NCBI GenBank assembly: GCA_002377645.1
Contig: DFQF01000070.1
Coordinates: 45,206-109,205, forward strand
Direction of reading: 5' to 3'
Length of the DNA stretch: 64,000 nucleotides
Origin: Nitrospinaceae bacterium UBA3496
GTDB lineage: Bacteria; UBA8248
Part shown: piece after piece, positions 43,147-53,545 of the stretch
How positions within the stretch are numbered: the first letter of the stretch is position 1
Layout: the number at the start of each line of letters is the position of its first letter
Notes under the pieces: model-generated
Seen by the model: only the letters and a program-made list of their open reading frames with translations
Database searches by the model: none
Told to the model about the DNA's origin: nothing
Position numbers and translations under genes: made by a program

Positions 43147-45303
43147 ATGACTGAAAATAATCGAAAATTAAGAATTGGAATTGATACAGGTGGTACTTTT
43201 ACCGATATCGTCGGTGTTAAAACAGATACGGGTGAAATTATCAGCACTAAAACGCCCACGACAACATCCGATCCTAGTTTAGGGTTGATGAAAGGTATCG
43301 ATAAAATACTTAAAGAAACAAAAATGCGTGACCGCGATATATCCGGTATCTACCATGGGACTACGGTTGCGACAAACGCAATTCTAGAAGAGAAATTTGA
43401 CAACCTTGGACTTATCATCACATCTGGATTTAGACATCTGCTTGAAATAGGTCTCGTTACACAAAAAGAGCATTTTATAGATTCCACGAACTTTACCTCT
43501 AGATTAATTCAAGAACCATTAAGAGCATTAGTTCCGCCAGAAAGAATACTTGAAGTTAACGAAAGAATCTCTTCTACTGGAAAGATCTTAAATCCAGTTT
43601 TAAAAAAAGAAATATCTATTTTACCGAAAAAATTCAGGGAATTAGGTGTTTTTTCAGTAGGGGTTTGTCTTCTTCACTCTTATGCAAATTCTATTCATGA
43701 AAAGTTAATAAGAGATCTTTTTGAAAAAGAGTTCCCTGAATGCGAATTGAGTATTTCTTCATTGGTATCTCCGGAACCCGGAGAATATGACAGGGCAATT
43801 ACAACTCTATTAGATTCTTTCATTAAACCACATGTAAAAAGCTATCTAGGTAAAAGTTCGTCGAAAATAGAGGATAAATACAAAAACATTCCTTTCCTCA
43901 TAATGAAAAGCAACGGTGGAGTTGCATCAAATGAAGAAATTTCTAAGAAACCCATATCGACAGTTTTATCAGGACCTGCTGCAGGAGCATTATCTGCTTC
44001 TTATCTAGGAAGAATCTCAGGTATAGACAAGCTAATAACTCTTGATGGTGGAGGAACTTCTACTGATATTGCAATTATAGAGGAAGGTGAAGCAAAGAGG
44101 TCTGCCAATCATAAAATCGGTAGTTTTTCTCTTAAAATTCCGATGATAGATATTACAACTATAGGGACAGGAGGTGGCTCAATTGCCTGGATGAATTCTG
44201 AAAAAAGGTTGAAAGTGGGACCTCAAAGTGCTGGTGCTAATCCCGGACCTGTTTGTTATGGACAAGGAGGTGAAAATCCTACTGTTACGGACGCAAATTT
44301 GGTTTTAGCTAGAAGCCCACTCCATTTAGCAGGGGGAGAAATAAAATTAAACAAAGCTCTAGCTATGAAAGCAATGAGAAACCTCGCTAAACATTTTAAA
44401 ATTGACCCTATGGAAATGGCTGCTGGTGTAGTAGAAATTACCGCATGGAATCAAGTACATGCAATCAGACAAACAACAGTAAAAAAAGGATTATCCCCTC
44501 AAGATTTCTCTCTTATGGCATTCGGAGGTTCAGGGCCATTGACAGCTGGACTTGTTGCAGAATTTTTAGGGATTGAAAATGTAATTGTTCCTCCTTTTGC
44601 TGGAATGACTAGTGCATTCGGTCTTGAAGTAGTAGATTTGATGAACGAGCATATTTATCGTTACAAGAAAAAAGAAGATGACTTGGACATCCAAGAATTA
44701 AATTCAATTTTTGAGAACCTAGATACTCAAGCAACACATACTCTTTCAAAAGAAAACATACCTGAGTCTCGCCAACTCTTAAAACGAAACATAAGATTAC
44801 AATATGAAAACGAATCAAATGAGATTGATATTGAGGTCCCGTCTGGGTTCATTTCGAATATCTCAATAAGAGAGGTCTTGCAAAAATTTCATTTCTACTA
44901 TCAAAAGCAGTTCAATAAAAATTTCAAAGATCAAAGACAAGTAGAAATTACAAATTTGAATATTGTAAGTTACGGTCTTACCCAACCACCAAATCTGCCA
45001 TTGATTCCATCTGGAGACGAATCTGCAGAGGAGGCATATAAGGGTGCAAGGTTGGTGTGGTTTCCTGAAAAAAACGGCTTTGTTGATACACCTATTTACT
45101 ATCGTGAACGATTACTTGAAGGAAATTTCATACCTGGACCCGCTGTTATAGAAAGTTTTGGGAGTACTACAGTCGTTTTTCCGAAACAGGAAGCTAGAGT
45201 TGATAGGTTCGGCAATTTATTACTAGTTTCTAAGACTGATTTAACAAAACAAAATAAAAGAGCTGGAAGAGCAACTGGTCTTCACGGTGTAGGAGCAGCC
45301 TAA
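43147..45303 (+). CDS. hyuA: Hydantoinase/oxoprolinase A-family subunit
   Basis: ATP-dependent ring-opening subunit (N-methylhydantoinase, 5-oxoprolinase or acetophenone carboxylase type), 718 aa. The N-terminal ASKHA fold opens with RIGIDTGGTFTDIVGV, then GIYHGTTVATNAILEEKFD and GLIITSGFRHLLEIG; the central domain has LGGG-like TLDGGGTSTDIAIIEEGEAK, IGTGGGSIAWMN and AGANPGPVCYGQGGENPTVT, and LMAFGGSGPLTAGLVAEFLG. ATG 43147 is preferred over 43111, which would overlap the EamA gene. Its TAA is directly followed by the hyuB ATG. The substrate class (hydantoin, oxoproline or aryl ketone) cannot be fixed from sequence. Confidence 0.92.
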   Translation: MTENNRKLRIGIDTGGTFTDIVGVKTDTGEIISTKTPTTTSDPSLGLMKGIDKILKETKMRDRDISGIYHGTTVATNAILEEKFDNLGLIITSGFRHLLEIGLVTQKEHFIDSTNFTSRLIQEPLRALVPPERILEVNERISSTGKILNPVLKKEISILPKKFRELGVFSVGVCLLHSYANSIHEKLIRDLFEKEFPECELSISSLVSPEPGEYDRAITTLLDSFIKPHVKSYLGKSSSKIEDKYKNIPFLIMKSNGGVASNEEISKKPISTVLSGPAAGALSASYLGRISGIDKLITLDGGGTSTDIAIIEEGEAKRSANHKIGSFSLKIPMIDITTIGTGGGSIAWMNSEKRLKVGPQSAGANPGPVCYGQGGENPTVTDANLVLARSPLHLAGGEIKLNKALAMKAMRNLAKHFKIDPMEMAAGVVEITAWNQVHAIRQTTVKKGLSPQDFSLMAFGGSGPLTAGLVAEFLGIENVIVPPFAGMTSAFGLEVVDLMNEHIYRYKKKEDDLDIQELNSIFENLDTQATHTLSKENIPESRQLLKRNIRLQYENESNEIDIEVPSGFISNISIREVLQKFHFYYQKQFNKNFKDQRQVEITNLNIVSYGLTQPPNLPLIPSGDESAEEAYKGARLVWFPEKNGFVDTPIYYRERLLEGNFIPGPAVIESFGSTTVVFPKQEARVDRFGNLLLVSKTDLTKQNKRAGRATGLHGVGAA

Positions 45304-47052
45304 ATGAACGCCAATCCAATCGTAAGTGAAATACTTTCTGGGGCAATTCTTTCCATTGAAATGGAATTAGAAGAATTTTTAGCCAGATCATGGAGGTGCG
45401 ATTCCTTGAGAGATGGCAATAATTTTTCAGTAAAATTTTATGACAAATTCGGCAGATCTCTAACTTCAAAAATGCTAGGGACTGGCATAGATTCCATTCT
45501 TACTAAATTTTGTACTAAAGAAATAAATTCTGGAGACGCATTTATACAGAATGACTCATTTCTATCACTAAATGGTATCGGTGATTCATCTGAAATATGC
45601 ATTACTCAACCACTTTTTGCAGAAAAAGAATTAATCTCTTTCTTACAAGTTCGAGCACAACATGATGATTTAGGAGGTATCAATTTTGGAGGAACATCCA
45701 CTCACTCCGAGGATAATTTTCATGAAGGAATCATTATTGAACCAATTAAAATAAAAGAAGGTCAAAAACTAAAAGAAGAAATTTTTAATCTTATAGTACA
45801 AAATAGTAGGCAACCCGACATTCTTAAAGATGACTTACATTTAAAGATTTCTGTACTAAATTTAGGTGCTCAGCAACTTAAAGAACTCATAAAAAGATAC
45901 GGAAAAGACGAACTAAAAGCATGTTTCTCAGATCTTTTAAGAGAATCTAAAGATGCTTTTGGAAATTTAATAGGAAAAAACATTAAAGACGGTAAATGGA
46001 AAGTCAAAAAAACAATTGCTCCTAATCATTTTGGAAGTAAAAATCATGTGAGCCTAACTCTATTAAAAAAAGGCAAGGAACTTAGCCTGAACTTTACTGG
46101 AAGTTCTGATCAGTCTGAAAGACCAATCAACTGTCCCCTCCATGGGAACGGGGTGAAGTTTATTTCAAGACTTTTAACACCTTTTTTGCTTCAATTAGAA
46201 AATGATACTGAGCAAAGGAATAACATAAGAGTAAATGACGGAGCTTGTAAAAGCTTGGAAATAATTCTTCCAGAAACTAGGACATTAGTTACCCCTGATT
46301 TTCCTGCTCCTATAGGTCTTCGTCTCATAACTATCAGCAGTATCATTTCAGGTTTTAATGAACTTTTGTTTAAGGCTAGTTCTGGAAAGACTCGGGTTGG
46401 ATTTGAAAATTTAAACACTCTCAGTTTTTTTAGTGAGAACAAAAAAAATAGAACCACACTTTTTCGTGAGTCTATTGGTTCAGGATCGGGTGCCTCTTTT
46501 AATAGTGATGGAATGTCTTCAGTACTACCTATTTCTGGAACTGGTAGAATTCCAGTTGAAATTGCTGAAAGTCGTTATCCTTTACAAATTATTCGAGAGG
46601 AACTAACGGTAGATTCAGCAGGTCATGGAAAATTCAGGGGAGGATTAGGGGTCACTAAGGAGTACCTGTTAAAAGATGATTCTTTAATTTCAATAGCCCG
46701 AAACGATGATGAGACATCTGTCCTAGGAAAACTTGGGGGGCATAGTGGTTCTCAATCAAAACAATCAATTTGCAACAAAGGATCAAATAAGCGTTCTCTT
46801 CCATCAATAATCTCTTCTGAAAAAATTGCTATAGGCGAACGTTTGACAATTCAAGCACCTGGAGGTGGAGGATTTGGGAATCCTCTTCGCAGAAATATTC
46901 AGTTAGTGAAAGAAGATGTTTTAAGAGGTTATATTTCTCGTTCTATAGCCATGAAGACTTATGGAATAATTTTCAAGAATAACAAAAATTTAGAAATAGA
47001 TGAAAAACTTACGAAAAAAGAAAGAGACCAACAAAGTAAAAAGAAAAAATAA
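45304..47052 (+). CDS. hyuB: Hydantoinase/oxoprolinase B-family subunit
   Basis: 582 aa, the B partner of the preceding subunit. NPIVSEILSGAILSIEMELE starts it, FLQVRAQHDDLGGINFGGTS holds the conserved HxDxGG region, LNFTGSSDQSERPINCPLHG the FxGSSxQ block, and the C-terminal VDSAGHGKFRGGLGVTKEYL and IQAPGGGGFGNPLRRN the family signature. The ATG follows the hyuA stop with no gap. The tail is Lys-rich. A and B are expected to form a complex. No racemase or carbamoylase gene is adjacent, so the pathway is incomplete here. Confidence 0.92.
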   Translation: MNANPIVSEILSGAILSIEMELEEFLARSWRCDSLRDGNNFSVKFYDKFGRSLTSKMLGTGIDSILTKFCTKEINSGDAFIQNDSFLSLNGIGDSSEICITQPLFAEKELISFLQVRAQHDDLGGINFGGTSTHSEDNFHEGIIIEPIKIKEGQKLKEEIFNLIVQNSRQPDILKDDLHLKISVLNLGAQQLKELIKRYGKDELKACFSDLLRESKDAFGNLIGKNIKDGKWKVKKTIAPNHFGSKNHVSLTLLKKGKELSLNFTGSSDQSERPINCPLHGNGVKFISRLLTPFLLQLENDTEQRNNIRVNDGACKSLEIILPETRTLVTPDFPAPIGLRLITISSIISGFNELLFKASSGKTRVGFENLNTLSFFSENKKNRTTLFRESIGSGSGASFNSDGMSSVLPISGTGRIPVEIAESRYPLQIIREELTVDSAGHGKFRGGLGVTKEYLLKDDSLISIARNDDETSVLGKLGGHSGSQSKQSICNKGSNKRSLPSIISSEKIAIGERLTIQAPGGGGFGNPLRRNIQLVKEDVLRGYISRSIAMKTYGIIFKNNKNLEIDEKLTKKERDQQSKKKK

Positions 47053-47170
47053 TGCGTTTTTACTTAAGAAATCCTTTTGAGTAATTGTATTTGCTTTTTG
47101 TTTAATGTATTTTTTATTTTTCCGCTTTACTAGTTATTTTCAAATTGAAATAAAAGGGGGATTCATTGAT

Positions 47171-48175
47171 ATGTCAATTAGGGTCGGTATAAACGGTTTC
47201 GGGAGGATAGGACGTAATTTATTAAGAGCTGCAATAAATGACAAAAATATCGAAATTGTTGCAGTTAATGATTTAACAGATCCTAAAACTCTTTCTCATT
47301 TACTTAGATTTGACTCAATTCATGGTCGCTTTGATGGAATCGTCGAATCTGATGAAGATTCTATTATTGTAAATGGGAAGAAAATAAAAGTCCTCTCCAC
47401 GAGGAATCCTGCAGATCTTCCATGGGAAGACTTAGGCGTAGAAATTGCCGTAGAGAGTACAGGAATTTTCACAAAAAGAGAGGATTCTGGAAAACATATT
47501 GAAGCTGGCGCAAAAAAAGTAATCATATCTGCACCTGCTTCTGGGGAAGACATAACAGTTGTTCTTGGTGTAAATGACGACAAATACAACCATGACGAAC
47601 ATCACATAATCTCCAATGCAAGTTGTACAACAAATTGCCTTGCTCCAGTGGCAAAAGTTCTACATGAAAAATTCAAAATACATCATGGATTAATGACAAC
47701 TACCCATGCGTACACAAATGATCAAAAGATTTTAGATTTACCACATAGTGATCTACGTCGCGCAAGAGCGGCTGCAGTAAGTATGATTCCAACATCTACT
47801 GGCGCTGCTAAAGCTGTAGGGTTAGTTTTACCAGAGTTAAACGGCAAGCTAGACGGAATGGCTATCAGGGTACCCACTCAAGATGTTTCAGTTGTTGATC
47901 TTGTAGCAGAACTTGGAGAAGAAGTAACAGCAGAAGAAGTTAATGACACACTAAAAGAGGCTGCCGAAGGAAAAATGAAGGGCATTCTTGATTATACTGA
48001 TGAACCCCTTGTTTCAATTGATTTCCTTGGCTCATCAGCATCATCCACAATTGATGGATTATCAACCAAGGTTTTAGATAATAAAATGGTTAAAATTATT
48101 TCTTGGTACGATAATGAATGGGGATTCTCATGCCGTATGGTAGACCTTATTAATAAGATTGGTGCAAATTTATAA
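47171..48175 (+). CDS. gap: Glyceraldehyde-3-phosphate dehydrogenase
   Basis: NAD-binding motif [14 protein letters not shown] at the N-terminus, catalytic [12 protein letters not shown] with Cys, [10 protein letters not shown] with His, and [20 protein letters not shown] and [15 protein letters not shown] at the C-terminus. 334 aa from ATG 47171, which has GGGGGA upstream; a longer frame from 47105 has no matching Shine-Dalgarno site. First gene of gap-pgk-tpiA-secG, with 27, 18 and 23-base gaps. Two Asp/Glu-rich insertions are not evident. Glycolysis/gluconeogenesis, cytoplasm. Confidence 0.96.
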   Translation: MSIRVGINGFGRIGRNLLRAAINDKNIEIVAVNDLTDPKTLSHLLRFDSIHGRFDGIVESDEDSIIVNGKKIKVLSTRNPADLPWEDLGVEIAVESTGIFTKREDSGKHIEAGAKKVIISAPASGEDITVVLGVNDDKYNHDEHHIISNASCTTNCLAPVAKVLHEKFKIHHGLMTTTHAYTNDQKILDLPHSDLRRARAAAVSMIPTSTGAAKAVGLVLPELNGKLDGMAIRVPTQDVSVVDLVAELGEEVTAEEVNDTLKEAAEGKMKGILDYTDEPLVSIDFLGSSASSTIDGLSTKVLDNKMVKIISWYDNEWGFSCRMVDLINKIGANL

Positions 48176-48202
48176 AAGTCAATGACCTTTAGAGGATAAA
48201 GA

Positions 48203-49426
48203 ATGACGGAAATAACAAGTGGAATAGATAGCGATGTTAAAAAACTTGGCATTGAAGATGTAGATGTTTCTAACAAACATGTTTTGTTAAGAACTGACTT
48301 TAACGTCCCAATGGATGACCAAAATAATATCACTGATGATACCCGTCTTAGGTCCGTATTACCAACCATCAATTATTTGTTAGATTCAGGTTCAAAAATA
48401 ATTATCCTATCGCATCTAGGTAGGCCGAAAGGAAAAGTAAATCCTAAACTAACTCTAGCCCCAGTCGCAAAAAGACTTAGCAGGCTTCTAGAAAAAGAAT
48501 GCGCTATAGCACCTGAAGTAATTGGGAGTAAAGCAAAAAAAATGGTCGCAGAAATGGAAGGTTCAAGTATATTGATGTTGGAAAATGTCAGATTTCATCC
48601 AGGAGAAGAAGAAGACAATCAAGAATTTGCAAAAGAAATTTCTGATTTTGGAGACATTTACGTTAATGACGCCTTTGGAAATGCTCATAGAAAACACGCC
48701 TCTATGTCATCAATTACAAAATTTGTACAACCTGCAGTAGCTGGGTATTTGATGATTAAAGAAGTGAATTATCTAAAACGAGCTGTGGTAAATCCCATGA
48801 GACCTGTCGTTGCTATTCTTGGAGGTGCAAAAGCTAGTAGTAAAATAGGGATTATTGAGAAACTTCTAGGAAAAATGGATAAAATTATTATCGGTGGTGG
48901 TATGGCAGGTACTTTTCATAAAGCTATGGGATATGAAATGGGGAATTCACTTGTTGAAGAACATTTGATTGATACTGCCGAGTCTATTGTAAAGAAATCA
49001 TCAGAATTGGGTATACATTTATATCTTCCTTGTGACTACGTAGTTGCAGATAAATTTGAGGGTGCAGCGGAAACTAAAGTAGTCCCTGCTCAAGAAATTC
49101 CTTCTGATTGGTTTGCATTAGATATCGGTCCAGCTACTACTGCCTTATATTCTGAAGTATTACAAGATGCAAAAACTATTGTTTGGAATGGCCCTATGGG
49201 CGTCTTTGAATTAGACGCTTTCAGTAGAGGAACCTATGCAATGGTAAATCACGTCGCAAATTCATATGCTTTAACTATTGTTGGAGGTGGAGATACTGAT
49301 GTCGCTGTTCATAAAGCAGGTGAATCTAGAAGAATTTCATATATAAGTACAGGTGGGGGAGCTTTTCTAGAACTCTTAGAAGGAAAAGATTTACCGGGAC
49401 TTGCCTCTCTAACTAATAAGGAATAA
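48203..49426 (+). CDS. pgk: Phosphoglycerate kinase
   Basis: 407 aa. VLLRTDFNVPMDDQNNITDD, LPTINYLLDSGSKIIILSHL then GRPKGKVNPKLTLAPVAKRL, VNDAFGNAHRKHAS, the nucleotide-binding VVAILGGAKASSKIGIIEKL, and VWNGPMGVFELDAFSRGTYA with SYISTGGGAFLELLEGKDLP are all diagnostic. It has about a 20-residue N-terminal extension (MTEITSGIDSDVKK) compared with E. coli. Between gap and tpiA in a conserved glycolytic operon. Confidence 0.96.
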   Translation: MTEITSGIDSDVKKLGIEDVDVSNKHVLLRTDFNVPMDDQNNITDDTRLRSVLPTINYLLDSGSKIIILSHLGRPKGKVNPKLTLAPVAKRLSRLLEKECAIAPEVIGSKAKKMVAEMEGSSILMLENVRFHPGEEEDNQEFAKEISDFGDIYVNDAFGNAHRKHASMSSITKFVQPAVAGYLMIKEVNYLKRAVVNPMRPVVAILGGAKASSKIGIIEKLLGKMDKIIIGGGMAGTFHKAMGYEMGNSLVEEHLIDTAESIVKKSSELGIHLYLPCDYVVADKFEGAAETKVVPAQEIPSDWFALDIGPATTALYSEVLQDAKTIVWNGPMGVFELDAFSRGTYAMVNHVANSYALTIVGGGDTDVAVHKAGESRRISYISTGGGAFLELLEGKDLPGLASLTNKE

Positions 49427-49444
49427 GGATATAAAGGATTTTTT

Positions 49445-50206
49445 ATGAGACGTGCAGTTGTTGCAGGAAATTGGAAGATGAATACAAATTCAAAAGAAGC
49501 TCTGTCACTAACTCGTGGAATCATTGAAAAAACCGAAGATATAAAAAATGTTGATATTGTAATTGCTCCACCTTTTTTAGGTATTCCTTCTCTTTCAAAC
49601 ATTTTGAATCAAACCAAAATAAGATTATGTGCTCAGAATTGCTCACATGAAAAAAACGGAGCACATACAGGGGAAGTTAGTGCATCAATGTTAAAACATG
49701 CAGGAGTGTCTCATGTTATTCTTGGACATAGCGAAAGAAGAGAAAATTTAGGAGAGAGTGACGAATTAATAGCCAGAAAATTATCAGCGTCTATTGAAGA
49801 AGAGTTAGTACCAATCCTGTGCTTTGGAGAACCACTTTCCGCAAGAGAATCTGGTAAAGCGTTAACATATGTAGAAACTCAGTTAAATATGAGCTTATTA
49901 CAAGTTTTTGATCAACCTCCTAAAGACTTAATACTCGCCTATGAACCTATTTGGGCTATAGGTAGCGGACAAACTGCTACTCCTGAACAAGCAGAGGAGA
50001 TACACTCTTTTACTAGAGAAAATGTAGCAAATAAATATGGCAGTGATTATGCAAAAGAAATTAGAATACTCTACGGAGGAAGCGTTAAACCTGAAAACGC
50101 TTTGGAATTATTCCAACAACCTGATATAGATGGTGGATTAATTGGTGGAGCAAGTTTGCTTGCTAATGATTTCACAAAAATAATTAAATCGGCTAGTAAC
50201 ATATGA
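49445..50206 (+). CDS. tpiA: Triosephosphate isomerase
   Basis: 253 aa. VAGNWKMNTNSKEALSLTRG gives the catalytic Lys, VILGHSERRENLGESDELIA the catalytic His and YEPIWAIGSGQTATPEQAEE the catalytic Glu and start of loop 6. ILYGGSVKPENALELF closes the phosphate site. All active-site residues are intact. It overlaps no neighbour and lies 23 bases before secG. Confidence 0.96.
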   Translation: MRRAVVAGNWKMNTNSKEALSLTRGIIEKTEDIKNVDIVIAPPFLGIPSLSNILNQTKIRLCAQNCSHEKNGAHTGEVSASMLKHAGVSHVILGHSERRENLGESDELIARKLSASIEEELVPILCFGEPLSARESGKALTYVETQLNMSLLQVFDQPPKDLILAYEPIWAIGSGQTATPEQAEEIHSFTRENVANKYGSDYAKEIRILYGGSVKPENALELFQQPDIDGGLIGGASLLANDFTKIIKSASNI

Positions 50207-50229
50207 ATTAATAGAAAGAGAGAAATCGA

Positions 50230-50523
50230 ATGATTATAATAGTAACTATATTACATGTTGTTATAGCTATTTTTTTAATACTAACGGTTCTGCTTCAAGC
50301 AGGAAAAGGTGCAGGCATAGGTGCTGCTTTTGGCGGGTCAAGTGATACAATGATGGGCGTTAGGGGTTCGACTGGTCTTCTTGGAAAATTGACAGCAACT
50401 GCAGCTATACTTTTCATGGTTACTTCCTTACTACTATCATACTTAGCTGCATCAAACCCAAACGAGTCAATCATAACAAACAAAGCAGCACAAACAGAGA
50501 AACAAAAGAACAGTTCTAAATAA
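50230..50523 (+). CDS. secG: Preprotein translocase subunit SecG
   Basis: 97 aa with two membrane helices: the first (IIVTILHVVIAIFLILTVLL) leads into QAGKGAGIGAAFGGSSDTMM, then GVRGSTGLLGKLTATAAILF, the standard SecG pattern. A Lys/Gln-rich cytoplasmic tail ends it. Part of SecYEG protein export. It follows tpiA, a common gene order. Confidence 0.93.
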   Translation: MIIIVTILHVVIAIFLILTVLLQAGKGAGIGAAFGGSSDTMMGVRGSTGLLGKLTATAAILFMVTSLLLSYLAASNPNESIITNKAAQTEKQKNSSK

Positions 50524-50552
50524 TACCTATCCATCTGCCCTAAAGGCTAGGG

Positions 50553-52589
50553 ATGATTGTAAAAAGAATTTTACTAATAACTCCTCTTATAATTATCTTT
50601 CTGCTTCTGCAATCTTTTTTCTGGGTTCCAAAATTTGACGAACAATTTCTAGGGCATGGAAAAAGACTGACTCAATATATTCAGGGATCCATTGGCGACG
50701 CCCAAATCTTAAACCCAATTCTTCATGCAGATTCTTCAAGTGGAACTATAACAAATAAAATATTTGATGGACTAATCGACAGAGACAGAGATCTAACTTA
50801 CAGAGGAAGACTTGCAAAATCTTGGAAAATAATTGAAGAAGCCTTCTTTGTTCCAAATACAAAAACAAACTCGGCAGAAAGAATCGCCAAAAAAATACAA
50901 ACAGCTAAAAAAAATTTAAATCTTCCATGGCTAAACAATATTACTTCTATAAAAGTTATTCCTCCAAAAAGAATTAAAGTTTCACAGAATTCTTCGAATC
51001 AGAATAAATCAATTGAAATTTTTTACCCGAAAAGAATAAAACTAACCTTAAAAAAGGTTGATCAAGATTTGTTTGATAAAATCAGAAATAACTTCGATGA
51101 AAAGTTTATAGAAGATGACTATTCTTCTTTCAAGAAAGGATCTAAGAAAAAGAAAATAAAACTTACCGAACATAATCCAATAATAATTTTTGAATTAAGA
51201 CAAGGAGTCAAATTTCACGATGGGCATGAATTTGATGCAAAAGATGTTTTATTCACTTACAAATCGATTATGGACAACAAGAACCTATCTCCGAGAAAAT
51301 CAGATTTTGAGCCAATAAAAAACATTCAAATCATAAATAAAAGTAAAATTAAAATTAGATATAAAAGACTCTACTCTCCCGCTTTTGGTACTTGGTCAAT
51401 AGGAATTTTACCAGAGCACCTTCTAAACAAGAAATCATTAAAAAAAGAGTTAATAGCAAGAAAAATCAATAAAACTATTTTCTCTCTTCGTCTAAGCAAA
51501 TTCAACAGAAACCCGATTGGAACAGGTCCATTCAAATTTAAAGAATGGAAAAGTGACGAATTAATAAAACTAGAAAGAAATGATCAATATTGGGAAGGAC
51601 CTCCAAATTACAGTGAATTTATTTATCGTATAATTCCAGATTCACTAACTCAAGAAATGGCCTTTTACACAGGTACTATTGATAGTTATGGTGCAGGAGT
51701 ACATCAAGTAAACAGACTAAAAAAAGACAAACGTTTTCAAGTTTTTTCTGGTTTATCTTTTGGGTATACATATATAGGTTACAATATGAGAAGAGAACCT
51801 TTCAACGACCCTCGTGTTAGGAAAGCACTCGGTATGGCTATCAACACTAAGCAAATTCATGAATTTATTCTCAATAATCAAGCGGAAGATATTACTGGTC
51901 CATTTATAAAACAAGGACCACATTATAATAAATCTGTCAGGCCAATCCCATATGATCCAAAACAAGCGATACAACTTCTACATGAAGCCGGATGGAAAAG
52001 AAGGGGTGGTGTTTTAGTTAAAAATGGGAAAAAACTAAGTTTCAAACTTTTAACAAACCATGGCAATGATATCAGAAAATCGATTGCTACTGTAATACAG
52101 GATTCATGGAAAAGAATAGGTATTGCAGTCAGCTTTGACACAGTCGAATGGGCTGTTTTCATTAAAAAACATATTAACCAATTGAATTTCGATGCAGTTA
52201 TTCTTGGATGGAGTTTAGGATTAGATCCTGACTTGTTCCAAATTTGGCATTCTAGTCAAACCAAAAAGGGGCAATTAAACTTTGTTGGATACAAAAACAA
52301 AAAAGCAGACGAACTCATTGTAAAAATTCGTCAAGAATATGACCTAAAAAAACAGATAAAATACGCGCATGAACTTCATCAAATTATCGCTGCAGATCAA
52401 CCATACACATTCTTATACAATTCTAAATGGACCGCACTTCTTGATAGAAAAATTGCAATACTACGAAAATCAAAAAATGGACAACCCACTGCAAAAAAAA
52501 TCACTGCCACAAAAACTGGTAGTTACTCTTTCGATTTTAACAAATGGATAAAATTTCCAACTACTCCTTCATTTGAGAGTAAATTTTGA
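50553..52589 (+). CDS. Peptide/nickel-type ABC transporter substrate-binding protein with insertion
   Basis: Family 5 extracellular solute-binding protein, 678 aa, longer than the usual 520-600. An N-terminal hydrophobic segment (about 5-23) lacks a lipobox Cys, so it is probably a membrane anchor or uncleaved signal. QYIQGSIGDAQILNPILHAD starts the domain and FELRQGVKFHDGHEFDAKDV is the SBP5 signature at about 218-235. Between them lies a Lys-rich stretch of about 115 residues absent from standard members. EPFNDPRVRKALGMAINTKQ and NFDAVILGWSLGLDPDLFQI are typical. Followed by two permease genes (overlap ATGA-type) but no ATPase. Ligand unknown. Confidence 0.88.
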   Translation: MIVKRILLITPLIIIFLLLQSFFWVPKFDEQFLGHGKRLTQYIQGSIGDAQILNPILHADSSSGTITNKIFDGLIDRDRDLTYRGRLAKSWKIIEEAFFVPNTKTNSAERIAKKIQTAKKNLNLPWLNNITSIKVIPPKRIKVSQNSSNQNKSIEIFYPKRIKLTLKKVDQDLFDKIRNNFDEKFIEDDYSSFKKGSKKKKIKLTEHNPIIIFELRQGVKFHDGHEFDAKDVLFTYKSIMDNKNLSPRKSDFEPIKNIQIINKSKIKIRYKRLYSPAFGTWSIGILPEHLLNKKSLKKELIARKINKTIFSLRLSKFNRNPIGTGPFKFKEWKSDELIKLERNDQYWEGPPNYSEFIYRIIPDSLTQEMAFYTGTIDSYGAGVHQVNRLKKDKRFQVFSGLSFGYTYIGYNMRREPFNDPRVRKALGMAINTKQIHEFILNNQAEDITGPFIKQGPHYNKSVRPIPYDPKQAIQLLHEAGWKRRGGVLVKNGKKLSFKLLTNHGNDIRKSIATVIQDSWKRIGIAVSFDTVEWAVFIKKHINQLNFDAVILGWSLGLDPDLFQIWHSSQTKKGQLNFVGYKNKKADELIVKIRQEYDLKKQIKYAHELHQIIAADQPYTFLYNSKWTALLDRKIAILRKSKNGQPTAKKITATKTGSYSFDFNKWIKFPTTPSFESKF

Positions 52590-53545
52590 TTACCTTTTTA
52601 ATTAGAACATGCTTATTTAAATTAGTTACGCTAATTATAATATCTATAGTTAGTTTTTTAATTATTCATCTTGCTCCGGGCGAACCCAGTCAAATAGACC
52701 CTTTAAATCCCCGCTTTCAGAAAGAAGATTTAGAGAGATATAGAAAAACTTTCAATTTGGACAAGCCACTTCATATTCAATATTTTCTTTTCTATAAGAA
52801 ATTCTTTTCCAGCAAATTACGAAGTTTTAAGGATAACCAACCTGTTTTTCCAAAAATCTGGGAACGTTTCATGAACAGCCTTCCCCTTTTTATCGTAGGT
52901 ACTATTTTAACTTGGGGGTTAGCTTTTCCTTTAGGAGTTAGCTCATCATTAAAACAAGACTCCTTAATTGACAAAGGAACTACTTTTTGTAGCTATCTAT
53001 TAATTTCGATGCCAAGTTTTTTCTTAGCCTATCTCCTTATTATAGGAACCGTTCATTTTCTGGAAACTCCTGTATTAGGGATACAAACTTTCGGACAAGA
53101 AGATTCTTCTTTTTTATTTAAAATAAATGACCGTATTTGGCATCTAGTTTTACCTAGCTTACTTGGAGCAAGCGCAGGAATAGCTGTTTTATCAAGATAC
53201 GTTCGTGCTCAGATGCTAGAGGTAATTAATCAGGATTTTACACAAACAGCTCATTCTAAAGGATTATCTCAAGAAAGAGTATATTATATCCATGTACTGC
53301 GTAATGCAGCACTCCCTTTTGTTACAATGTTTGGACTTATTTTGCCAAGTCTTATTGGTGGCTCCGTAATCATCGAATCTATTTTCGCTTGGCCTGGAAT
53401 GGGAAGACTAGCTTTTGAAGCAATTCTCACAAGGGATTATCCTATCATCCTTAGTCTTAATTTTATTTCTGCGGTTCTAGTAGTCCTCGGGACGTTCATA
53501 TCTGATATTCTTCTAGTTGTCGTTGATCCGAGGATAAGACTATGA
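52586..53545 (+). CDS. DppB/OppB-type ABC transporter permease
   Basis: 319 aa. First helix LVTLIIISIVSFLIIHLAPG, then PSQIDPLNPRFQKEDLERYR, a helix pair around LPLFIVGTILTWGLAFPLGV, and the BPD_transp_1 EAA loop: LEVINQDFTQTAHSKGLSQE. VLRNAALPFVTMFGLILPSL and GGSVIIESIFAWPGMGRLAF complete the pattern. The gene overlaps the binding-protein stop by four bases and the next permease start by four bases, so the three are translationally coupled. Confidence 0.93.
   Translation: MITFLIRTCLFKLVTLIIISIVSFLIIHLAPGEPSQIDPLNPRFQKEDLERYRKTFNLDKPLHIQYFLFYKKFFSSKLRSFKDNQPVFPKIWERFMNSLPLFIVGTILTWGLAFPLGVSSSLKQDSLIDKGTTFCSYLLISMPSFFLAYLLIIGTVHFLETPVLGIQTFGQEDSSFLFKINDRIWHLVLPSLLGASAGIAVLSRYVRAQMLEVINQDFTQTAHSKGLSQERVYYIHVLRNAALPFVTMFGLILPSLIGGSVIIESIFAWPGMGRLAFEAILTRDYPIILSLNFISAVLVVLGTFISDILLVVVDPRIRL

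Noticed and set aside
47061-47083. Terminator after hyuB
   Set aside because: Only a weak stem with several G-U pairs precedes a T-rich stretch; not convincing enough to list.
47105-47170. Longer N-terminus for GAPDH
   Set aside because: GAPDH proteins start at the NAD-binding strand, and the GGGGGA site supports ATG 47171.
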